Origin: Syngnathus acus
Taxonomy: Eukaryota; Chordata; Actinopteri; Syngnathiformes; Syngnathidae
Assembly: GCF_901709675.1 (NCBI RefSeq)
Contig: NC_051089.1
Span: 5,560,476-5,624,475, forward strand
Length of the DNA stretch: 64,000 bases
Direction: 5' to 3'
This document shows positions 52,917-64,000 of this stretch, in pieces (the first letter of the stretch is position 1; each line of letters opens with the position of its first letter). Position numbers and translations under genes: made by a program. A model generated the notes under the pieces. It did no database searches. It was not told the origin of the DNA and worked only from the letters and a program-made list of their open reading frames with translations.

Positions 52917-55797
52917 GCGTTGCCCATCTGTGAATGATACCTTCAAATCAAAATGGCCGATTTCCTTTTTTTAAAATCTCGTGCATGAGTTCTTGAGACT
53001 TTTTTGTATGTGCAAAATGAAACTTCAAGTCTCTGTGCGAAAGAGCTCCGCATTGACCATCTCATCTCCTGTTGACATTTTTTCCGCTTGATTTTGTTTT
53101 CACTGAATCCTCACTAGCCATTTTTCTTTTGCTTCCCTGCCTCATTTCTAAGATTGACTTCCTTTCTTTTCCACTCTGTGTGTGTGTGTGCTACATGTTT
53201 GCCTCAGCGCACACACGCGTTCCATCATTCGACTCCGGAGGCAGCCGCCCGGGAATCCTGCTTTCACTTGCATAGACTACGCACTAAGCTCCTTACAGGA
53301 CCCTTTGTTGTCTTATAAAACAACCCTCCGAATCTCTCCAGGAGCCAATTTGTTTGTGACATTTACCCAAGGATGACCTTCACTTCCTCGGACACGTGCC
53401 GTAATCTGTCCTCCTCGGGCGATCCGGCCCTGATTACATCTTGATTCCAACAGTTACCCTTTCCTCCTTCTATCCAAGGTCTACACCCCCCCGCCGCTAA
53501 TTGATTGTTGTATCTGCACCAATGTAAATTGGACTCTCACTTGGTTTTAAGGCAGCAAATTAATTAGGAGGGTAAACCGGCACCAGATTACGACCTTATC
53601 AGAGCAAGTGGAGTGTGTCTTCCAAGTGTCAAGAAGCAATTACACTGGAGGGTGCCATTCACTACACATTAATCTGCCATCCATACCCGACTAAGCAATA
53701 TATCGTCAATACAATAAACAGTGGGGAGATTGAATGCCCGTAAGTTTCCATTATTTTGGCAAAATATTGTGTTGTTGTGGGCTTTTTTTTATTTTAATTT
53801 GCAGTGCTTATTCCGAACTTTTGAGTTCTAACTGCTGTCACCGTGGGATAAGTTTGCAATGCTTCGTCTTTGGTGCTGCCGTCACCAAATTGATTTGAGC
53901 AAAAATTCAATTCTTTGCATTTTGCTTTTTCTTTCGTTTTTGGTCACTTCTATTTATGTGACATTTATGCCAAACTTTCAAAATGTTGAACACAATCTGG
54001 GATGTGATCACTTCCATTATCTCTGTCTGCTGGTGACCTATTCATGCATATTCTTCAATTACAAATGTTTGGCAGCCTCATCGTCGACGAATACGAGATT
54101 CTTGACAGCCGCTTCATGTGACCTTTTCCCTTCATTACTTATTCCATCAAGAGGATAATTATGCTGCGGAAAGGAAAATCGCAGCAAAAAAACTATGGAC
54201 GGCTTTCTTTTGGCTGAGAAGTCTGTCTGCCCATTTGTCCGACTGCCCCCCTTCCATTCCCCCATTCTGTCTATGCTCCAATCCCATTTTATCAATCATG
54301 GAACGGGCTCGCCGGTGCGGTGAGATGAGGCGCTGGTTCTACTCGGGGGCTGCCTGCTGGGTGTTTCGGGGGGGTTGTAATAGGATGGCGCCGCCTGTTA
54401 ATTTGATATGGTGTGTGTGTGGCCGAGGAGCCTCATTAGGGCCGGCAAGGCGCTCCATTACGAGAGCGCTGGCGGCAACGAAAAGGGATGTGAACGAGGT
54501 ATGATGTAGGACTTCCCGAGTTTTTCCTCTTTAGACAGCACAGCAAACTAGTTTACGAAAAATCCACATTGCCTCTGCGGATTGTAAACAATTTGCTGAT
54601 GAATCATTTCGAACTCATCTACTCTTAACCGGAAAAACAACATTTTGCTGAAGCATTACGTAAAAAAGTTAAAAAGTACCATCTGCGATGGACAGTTTAT
54701 ATTTCGTGCCAAGGAGATTGACAGCGTGCAAAGTGGCAAGATGGAAATGTTTGACGCTGGAATGCAATCACCCGCGCGAGTGAGAATTCATTTCCATTCC
54801 GCTGTTGCCTTTTCCCCGACAGCTGTGTGCCACATCGTGCGGCCGCTCTCCCCCTGTGGCCCGGCGTACGACGATACGCGGAAATGGACAGTGAATTATT
54901 AATGTCAAAAACGAGATAAATAAATCTCTCTTTGCCAAATCCAATCATCTGTATGATTCCGCTGACAGAAAGATTGGCGGTCTGGATAGGGAAACCTTAT
55001 GTATCTTCATGGCGCCGTGAATCCCTCCGCCCACAACGTCTCTGGATAATTGACTTGTGCTTTGTATTGACTTTCTGGTGATTGAGGAAGCCTTGGCTAG
55101 AATGGAGCCCAATGTCTGGCTTTTCGGAAGAGCTCAATGGACCTCGCAGGTAAGCCTATTTTAAGTGACCTTTTCCTCAGCACTGAAATGTGGTTAACCT
55201 CCAGCTTGGTGATCTGAAGTTACTAATCACGATTGAGGGAACACAACAGTGCAACCTCAATTTCCCTTCTTTTAGCTTGGGGAAATGGAGCTCCACTGAT
55301 ATTTTGAGGAAAAAGATGCTTTATAAGGGAACGGATTAAAGAATTCAATTTAATAATTGATTTGTGTTTGGCAATGTGTCAGTTGCATGATAAATAGTTT
55401 GGTTATGATTTCTTGGGTTGTTTAATTTCACTTGTAATGTGTTGGCAGGCAATCCAAAGACCCAAGTATTTGAAATATTTTTTAAAATGTTTTCAGACTT
55501 TATAATGATCTCTATTCTTTCTATGCCAAGGTGGAATGGAAAATGACTGCATACAATTTAAACGACAGGAAACCAAGTTTACCCTCCAGACAATAAAAAA
55601 TAAATAAATCAAGCCAAGTCCCCTTTTGATGGTGAGACATACATTCATTCAGAAATGGAAGGGAAAAAAAATCTAAACATGTCTGCTGCCAGCGTCGCTA
55701 ATTTGCGGTTTGTGTCGCCGTTAAACCGGCTCATCGTGTTCCATTCAGTCTTGTCGTTTTTTTCGCAACGACTGACTAAGCAAGCAGGTGTACACAG

Positions 55798-55904
<107 letters not shown>

Positions 55905-56389
55905 GACATATCAGTGTGCATAGACAAGCTCAAATCATTCATCAATCACACTCAGTCAGTGGCTGTGTTAAAAATAGCTTGCAATGATTCCACTAGGTGA
56001 TGGGGAAGTTAAGCTCTTTGAGTTATTCAAAAGAATAAATTACTGAGAGAGTTGATTTCATGTTGCGTTTGATTATGGCTTTAGATAATCTACGGATTAC
56101 TCCGTAGGATTCATACCAGAAAAGTTGTCATGGAGCTCTTTTGTATGCTCTCATTAGGTTGTTTGTCCAGCGACTGTATTAAGAATTCCAAGTGTTCCAG
56201 ATATTTACATACACTTCTGAAGGTGCTAGTCTTAAGCATCTTGATGTATCCGGTCTGGCTTAAGGGCTTTGAGACTTAGATATTGACCCCCTTTAGTTCA
56301 AACTCCTTGATAAAATTCCTCAGGTACAAATGGGTCGAATTTGATGCATGGAGTAATTCACTCCTCAATTCAACCGATCTTCTCTCCTG

Positions 56390-56608
56390 CAACGAGAGTG
56401 TTTGCTGTTCCAGATATTCTTTACAGTCTTGGTATCATTCTTGCTTTATGGCTGTGAGACCTGGACAACTACTCAAAAACCTTTGACTGGATTGCTTTCC
56501 CTAGGGCAAATTCTTGGGTATCAGAGATATGACCAAAAATCTAGTTCTGTTGGAGAACTAAATGGACCTTGTATCAGTCGTGTAGGAAGAAATTTAATGT
56601 TTTCTTGA
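56390..56608 (+). mobile_element. LINE reverse-transcriptase C-terminal fragment (decayed)
   Basis: The frame around 56402 encodes VSFLLYGCETWTTTQKPL and then ILGYQRYDQKSS. LLYGCETWT followed some 20 residues later by ILGYxxxD is a hallmark of the region after the reverse-transcriptase core in many fish non-LTR retrotransposons. The frame degrades on both sides, and no catalytic motif, endonuclease or 3' tail was seen. The clade cannot be assigned. Confidence 0.7.
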
Positions 56609-59600
56609 TGCACTGTGTTGGCAAGTACATCTCAATGACCACCGTTTTATTGTCCCACATCATCCCTTGCTCTTCATAACAACTAGTGACAACTAGTCTG
56701 TGGTAGTTTTTTTTCTCCACTGATGGAAAGGAAGCCTCAAGTCAGTGCTGTTCTCTGCACCCCCGATGTCATTATCATTTTCAGCTGTCATTTAAGCTAA
56801 GCACTTGTGGCAGAGACAGAGATGTGTTACTCATACTAGACAACAGATGAAATCCAGAGGCTACTGATTTGTGATAAACATTAGACCAGGACAATTTTCT
56901 TGACAATTCAAGAAAATGTTTCTGGCTATCATTGTATCTTAAGACTATTTTGATCTTCTTGACAAATACAGTGACTTAATATAAAAAAAAATCTAACGAC
57001 TATTTCTTGTGCAGTTAATGTCGAGTCACAAAAATTCTCAAAAACCTGCAAAGTTGAAACTTATCAGGCAGAGTGGTTTCTTTCCTCACAAGATGAAGAT
57101 ACTCCAAGTCTGCCACTTTCAAAAACTGAGTAGTCGATGGTACAAGTCAATGATTAATAGACTTTACTCAGTTATGCTATCATGTCCTAATCTTCCTGTC
57201 CAGTCGCACCTGCTTTTCCTCTCAGCGGTGAAGCTGAACCAGATGATTGGCCACATTGCTTCATCACACTCATACCGGCTACCCCGTCGTGCTCTGTCAG
57301 CAAGTCCACGTGTCACTGTCAGCTGGCAGGCTAGCAGGGGCATGCAGGTGGGGGTCACAGAGCCCTTTAGAATCTCCCCGGGTGTTCTGAAGCCACCCGC
57401 CGGCTTGTCATGCCAGGTCAGGCTGGAAGTACACCGTGTCCCGAGGAGAAAGACGGATGGGGTGAGCATATGCTCTCTGCGGTATGCTGGTTACATTTGA
57501 ATTGAACATTTTTAAAGCCAACGACTCAGACAGCACTGGAACTCAAGAATTTTGTATTTTCATATTTGCTGGTTTGGATTATTATCCGGCCGTCACGAAA
57601 AACAAAACACTTAAATCCTGCAGCTTCAATTTGGAGGCTAACCCGGTGCATCGTTTCCTAAAGAGAGCAAAGCATTGTTATTACTGGTCTGTCTGTCAGA
57701 ACACAACAATTTCAACCCCCAAAAAAACAGATTCGACCTGCCAAAAGTTTGAAAAAGATGCTCTGGAGATGAAAGGCAGAAATTCCAAATATGACTGTAT
57801 CGACGTGTGGCTTCTGACTTGCGCCCGAGGGCAATTTGAATCACAAAGCGCTTCCGATGAGGATTGGTGTGTCCTCCAAGGCTCGGGCCAGACATGTGAT
57901 TTTGCCGCAAAGTCTATTTTAGGTGGGGAAACAAGTTTGTGTTCCAAGTGAAGGAATTTTTTTATGCTTCTCAGTTAAGTCGCTCAGAGTCAACATCGAT
58001 TACGCATCGGTGGTTTTGGGGGTTTGGTGTATGTGCTCCTGTCACATTGACCAAACATTAGTCTCACATGTGCTGTATGTATGTCACACTACAAAATAAA
58101 CCTCTAAGGTGAGGTGCTGTTGATGAAGCTTGTACTTATTAGTGGTACCATGTTCTGTAAATGAGACGCAATGAGACGGGCCTGCAGAAAGAGATTACTG
58201 GATGGGCTAAGAATCGAAATGACACATTCTTCTCTGATTACTTTTCAATTTTTTTGTCACTTAAGTGATTTTGGACCTAGTAGCCAACCAACTGAACAAT
58301 TTCACGCATCTAGTCTTAAGGCCTGACAATAATTTTTGTAAAAGCCTGCTCAAAATGTTCAAGTTTTAGAAGATATGCTGACATCTCGGGTGATGTTGTT
58401 AACATCGTCGTGTTTCTTATGACAACCTTACTTCCAGATTTTGCTCGTGAATATCTCGGCATCCCCTGGGAGACCACTGGAGTAAAATTTGCATTGCGTT
58501 TGGAGGGATAGATGGATAAATCGATGCGCAAACAGATTTCAAAGTCAGTCTTTCTACTTTTATGCAAATACTCAGCGCGCCATGTGCTTCCCAAGGCTAA
58601 GCGCGAGGTTCCGTCCTCATTACTTTAAGGATGCAATGCATTTTTACAGGTCTCTACCTCAAGGCCCACACGGATTCCTGCGAGTATTGCATTCATGCAT
58701 GCTAGTGGTGCTAATGTTGATTCCTGCAGGCGCACACTATACGATACGGCGTCTTATCGGCCATAAAATGTTTACATCTCTTAAGGACTGACACGATTTG
58801 ATGTTTTATGACATCAGATGTAGCTTTTTCACAGATGATTCATGACAGGATTTAGGCCAATAAATCCTTCTTGTCACTTCCGAGCCGATATCCGATAACC
58901 CTGATCAGCATATCGCAGTCGCAGGGGGCTGCAGTTTGAGTAATTGGACCCTTTGGGGCTTTATTGGAGCGCTTGGGTGCCGACTAGCCTGACCTAGTAT
59001 TTCCTGTATTGTGAGGATGCAGACAGTGAGGACTGGCGGTGGGGGTCGGAGGGGTAGACGGAGTTTTGGGAAGGGGGGCGAATGCACTGCAGTTATTTGG
59101 GTCCCTCGTGGCACCTGATCCATTACTCATTTAAGCATCTCTGTTTCCAGCCCCATTGGGTATTTTGTTATCATCCCTCAATTTATCAGTTTCCTTACAC
59201 TGCCAGCCAGACCCCCACTATCACCCCCCCATCGTTACCAACTTTACAGCTCGCACATTTTAATAAGTCTCCTGTAGACTGATGAGATTTGTGATTCAAC
59301 GCGGCTTGTTTGTCTCAAGCAATCACTTTAGTTGTCGTTGAAAAATCGAGCATCACTATAACGAACAGGATGTGATGCTTTCTCCTGCTTCATTCATAAG
59401 AACATGATGACCTATTTCTCCCTCCCCACTCCCCGTATAGACAGAGTCCTCCTGGTACATTTCCAGACTTTCCACACTTCTCCTAAGGAACAGTAGTTTC
59501 ACTTCCTACTTCTGAATGTGACTTTCTATTAAACTCCCTGGCATGCCAGGAAGACATCCAGCTCTTATGCAACACAGGCGGGGTTATCCTGACAAGCGGC

Positions 59601-61214
59601 GGGCACGGGCTTGACCCAGTGAGTCGCTTTCCTTTGTCAGGATGTGGAGCGGCAGCGTGGGCGGGAGGGAAGCAGGGTGCGCTTCCGTCGTCCATTCACA
59701 CACTCAAACGGGCCTTGTGGAGCCCACACGACTTTCTTGACGGGTTTCCAGACAGTGGGTAAACATTCAGAGGCAGGTTATAGAAAAGTGTGATTAACTC
59801 AAAATATATATATGTATTTTTTTGGTAGTTGAAAAGGACAAACACAAACTACTACAGCCAGCTTCACGGTCACCAAACTGTTAGTCGAGCTTCCTAATGG
59901 CCTTATTGAACTCCAGTGACACCCCTGCCCGCAAATAATGTTTACCGCCTGGATTGTTTATCCATTGACAGACAGGAAATGGGGTGGGGGTGGAAGGCTA
60001 AACTGCAACGGAGGAGGTGGCGTTCGATGGACAAGTGACACTATGTAAACATTTAGGCTGATTATTAATTCAGCAGAAGCGAAGGCCAAGCAAGGTTAAG
60101 AGGTGCCTGAGTCAAACTGCTGCTTTGCTTATTAATGGCCTTTGATCAGGAGTCACTGCATTATTAAAATCCGGAAAATGGAAAGTGATGAATCGGATAC
60201 ATCAGCGAGGTTGACGATGAAGCTTCCTTGATAAAATGTTGTCTAAACACCACTGAGGCATCTGTTGTGGCACCTGCGACCTTCACAAGGACAAGCGCCG
60301 TAAGGAAATGAATGCACATAGTCTGCTATAATGGAGGTCTGCATGGATGGAGTACAGTTGCAACATTAACACATCGCTAAACACTAATAATAGACTCGAC
60401 ATCTGATGCCGTTTCAGAGAATTAAGGGACTTGGCGTCATTACGGCAAAAGCATGTGCGGTCGAGGCGTGACGGGAGGCGCTGTGTTTAAGCAACGGGGA
60501 GAAAAAAAAACGAGCGTACCGACAACTGCTCACGCCTGAAATTGATAAATCGGGGTGTAAAGCCCATCTGTGCACCGCCGTTAAGCGGGCTATCACGTTG
60601 AAAACGCTAATGTTTGTTTAATTAAGCCTTGGGCGACAAGGGGATGCTACAGGTGTTGGTGCTTCTCCCAGTAGGTCTTGGCGGGGACAGAACTCCATTG
60701 GCGGAACGAGCGATTCTATAGGTCGTTAAAGCTTTGTATGTTTTTAGTCGCGTATCATCAGGCATCCAAGGCACATTTCCATCACTTGTCGTTCTGGCGG
60801 CTCGTTGTGCCTGGCGTACTATCAAGCTTCCATCAGCGTGTTGGCAAAAAAAAAAAAAAATGACAGCAAACCTGAGACCAGCTGTCTCAGCTCATTATGA
60901 CAATCAACACTGCTGCAATGGTGAAGGAATACACACATACACGGACACTCACACACACTGACAGTTTTCATTCGCCGACACATTTAGCTGCCTGTCTTTT
61001 GTTACTAATGGAAAAATCGACTTGGCTTTTGAAAGAGCTCAATTAGGTCGAACTAAGTGATAGCAGGGAATTGTGAACGTGGACAAGTAATTACTACATG
61101 TCTGCAGATTGCGACTCGAGCATGACAATGAGCTGATTTAGGAGTTAAGTGTTAGCTGTAGCATTAGCACCAGAACATTGATTTATTATTATTATTTCAA
61201 AGTAGTGGTACGCT

Positions 61215-61229
61215 GTTGCCCTCTTGTGG
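61215..61229 (-). promoter_or_regulatory. Partial CTCF-like motif
   Basis: The minus strand reads CCACAAGAGGGCAAC. This fits the core through GGC but misses one of the last three degenerate positions. It is weaker than the other four. Confidence 0.25.
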
Positions 61230-61285
61230 TCATTTTACAAGTAGGAATTAGAAATTAGAAGGGTAGAAAAGTGCTACTAATTTCA

Positions 61286-61378
61286 GGCACGTAGTATCGG
61301 CACTTGGTATCGGTACATTCAAGATTTGAGAACTCATACTGATATCGGTCTGAAAAACATGGTATTGAACACCCCCAA
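61286..61378. mobile_element. Remnant of a TATCGG-rich fish repeat
   Basis: GTATCGGCACTTGGTATCGG, CATTCAAGATTTGAGAACTC, GATATCGGTCTGAAAAA and GGTATTGAACACCCC occur in an order that I recall from widespread fish transposon fragments. No terminal repeats were found. Confidence 0.4.
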
Positions 61379-64000
61379 CTCCCAGAATAATATTTTGTTT
61401 GGACGTCAAGTCCTAGTCTCTCTGCGTCTATTGCTGGCCGGGACCATTGCTGTGCATCCCAGCAACTTTGAACATGTACACGTAAACCTCGGCAGCTTTT
61501 TAGCAGTCATATGTTCCGACAAGCCACCTTTCATCTGGACTCCCCGTCGCGCTGCGCCTTTGTTTGTTGACAATGGGAGCTGGAAGTGAAGTTCCATTTA
61601 GCCAGCATTCATTTCAGGGCCGCCGCCAGCCCGTCGCGGCCACTCTTCACCAAAAAGTACTTCCGCAGATGGCTTTGTTGCTTCTGTTTGTTCATCACGG
61701 CTCATCCCACTGTAATGAAATAGCTTTTTTACAGCCATCTCCTTCCTCGTTTAGAATTCTAGTGGTGTGCAAAGTGCTACGAGACAAACATGCAGCGCTA
61801 GCATCTTTTCACATTACGCTGCAAACCGCTAGAGCATAAGCTAATGTGGGTCCTTTGTTAAAAAAAGAAAAAAAAAACTTCTGAAACTGGACCTTTTAAA
61901 TACTATTTTTAAATTGCAATTGTATTGGAATGTTGATTTGACTTTGTTGGTCGTTTCCCTCTGGGAAAGTTGGACTTCACTTGGACAACTTCTCGCCATA
62001 TGCTTTGCATTCGGGTCCAACCTTTCGAGGCTTTGGAACAATGCGGCAGATGGTGGATTATCCAAACAAGTGGATGAATAACCTGGTTCCCATCTGAGCT
62101 TGGCCACGATTGAAAGCAGCCGAGCGCGCGTCAACTGGCAGCGGCCGTCGCCCACGCATCGCCGCCCCCGTGTGCCACCTCGTGTGTCTTCGCCTGTTCC
62201 CTTCTGACCTTTATACCGTCAAGCCTCGCTAATTCCTCCGCAACTTGGTAATTTTCCGTGCAGTACTCTAGCATGACCCTTCATTTCTGTTTGGATTTCA
62301 TTTTTTTTCCAAAACGGTGAACACTCCATTCTGATATTCCCAACTGTATTGCAGTAGAACAATTGTCGTCTTCACAGTTATGATCAGCAAAAGTCATCTC
62401 GCAATTTCAAAGTTTAGACCTTGATTGTGATGCATTGCTGCTCCACTAAGCGATCCATTCATCTTAATGGTGATCAAATGCCTTTTTCCCAATTGGATTG
62501 CATTCCACACATGCCTGCAGACAAATATTCTCTATGCTCAGCTTGAATAACTAATGCATTTTGAAAAAATGTGGCTACCTTATGCGGCCAGACAGCTATT
62601 GGAATCCAACAAATGAGAGAATAACCCCCCCTCACCCCGCCCCTCCTTAACCATCACCGCCTCCTCCGCCGTGCCATCCTCCTCAGCCACTGCATTATCT
62701 TCTCATCCGTTCATGTTTTTATTCATGGCCTCTCCAGCCGTCCATATTTCTACTCAAGTGTTGTTTGCCTCGACTGGCAGCCCGAAAAGGTCGCCCGCCA
62801 TTAAGTTGGAGTTGAGAGTAAAACGGAGAGTACATAGCCAGCATGGTGGGTGATAAGACGCTGGGCCACATTAGACTTGACTTCAGAAATGAGCTATGAA
62901 TCACCAGCTGGAGAGGCAGAAGGCTGACGATTTCTGAAGAATCGAAAGCTGGGGGAAGAAATTGGCCCCTCCTGTTCCTCACAGGATCCTGCAGGCTTCC
63001 TGTGTCTAAGCGGGAAGTACATGAAGTTGCACTCCACACCCTTGAGAGGAGCCTCGGCCCTCAATAGACTCAATAGTTCCCCTTGAAAAGTCTACTTCGT
63101 CCTTCAAAAAAAAAAAAATCTGAAGCGCTTCCGCAAGTCGCAGAAATGATGGTGATTGTTTGCGAGGAATTGTGTTTACACAATACATGATAACGATATT
63201 TGGTAGGGGGGGGTCAAATTTGGGTAGACCTGCAAAAAAACTGCCAAGAAACAAAACCTGAAAAGACACAAAGTCAGAGTTATGTACTGCGACATTGCAT
63301 GGTGGACCTCTCCAAAGCCAATATGTAATGTTCTGGCCTGGGAGTGAGCGGACGAGAATGCCACCATTTTATCCGTCATCACTGGCACACTGCAAGTACG
63401 CAGCTTTTGCTCGGCTTTCCAGTCTTCCATAATGACACGGTGGAGTTTTTAGCACGCACGCTCTCTTTGTACGAAGTAATTACAGTCGAGCGCAGTCGAT
63501 GCGTGTGGCGTTCCCTTCTAACGACGTGACGTAAAGCGGGTAGACGGCTGGAGTGGACATTCCTGGAGAGAAACATGCAAGCGGGGGGTGCATCTTTCTG
63601 TGAATGACAATTCGTACCGAACGAGTTGGTAGTAGCATCCCTCGACTATATTGATTTTTATCCAAGCCAGTCTTTACATTGGTTTTGCCACATAGCATCA
63701 GAATGAGTCTTTGATGTTGAAGCCTATTGTGCCTTCCAAAGCCTTGCCGCTATTCAGCTCCCATGCCAGTTTCCTGTGCAGTGTTTATTATGGCTTTCCT
63801 GAAACAGTGAAAATCCAGTGTGGACTTTCAAATTTAGTGGCGTGCTGACTGATGTTTGGCAGCGCTGCTGTTGAGATTGATGGCGAGCTGGTGCACTGCA
63901 GCCATCTAGGGAGAAGTCATAAAACCTCCAGACCAGCATGTACTGAAGACTGAGTTTTTTATTTCTGAATTTTATTTTAGTGCGCTTATCGTCGTAAGGG

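Noticed and set aside
57009-57951. Two overlapping plus-strand open frames of 163 and 155 codons
   Set aside because: Neither resembles a known family. The end of the first has a GTGAGC that could be a donor, but no conserved motif or matching acceptor was found.

Overview
The window looks like nuclear DNA from a teleost fish, probably a percomorph. Genes are split by GT-AG introns, dinucleotide arrays are long, and relics of one tRNA-derived SINE family typical of fish genomes recur throughout. About 1.5 protein-coding genes are readable, both on the + strand. There are no bacterial-type operons, CRISPR arrays or phage genes.

Layout: 1-5560 is upstream DNA with no gene I can support. 5560-14090 is a complete ube2q2 gene: a CpG-rich promoter and leader, 13 coding exons (6192-11837) encoding 374 residues, and a long 3' UTR with polyadenylation signals at 12293 and 14062. 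14090-31100 is about 17 kb of intergenic DNA with microsatellites, a few decayed transposons and one isolated exon-like segment (18335-18382). 31100-64000 is the 5' part of an SHB/SHD/SHE/SHF-family adaptor gene, best matched to shf: coding exon 1 at 31591-32019, a 13.9 kb intron, exon 2 at 45902-46034, then an intron running past the window end. The exons for the rest of the protein, including the SH2 domain, were not found and presumably lie beyond 64000.

The two genes have unrelated biochemistry: a ubiquitin-conjugating E2 and a phosphotyrosine-signalling adaptor. Their side-by-side order matters because the human paralogues UBE2Q1 and SHE are also close neighbours (1q21), while human UBE2Q2 and SHF lie far apart on chromosome 15. 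The window therefore seems to keep an ancient UBE2Q-SHE/SHF linkage. CTCF-like motifs flank ube2q2 in divergent orientation (5264 minus, 14275 plus). Others sit just upstream of shf exon 1 (31176 plus) and in shf intron 2 (51648 minus), suggesting a boundary and loop arrangement.

I did not find a convincing undescribed system. The most useful items to check are the orphan 48-bp exon, the CTCF-like motif layout, two SINE insertions with clear target-site duplications, two strong inverted repeats, and a homeodomain-site-rich block in shf intron 2. All motif and repeat calls were made by eye, without database searches.
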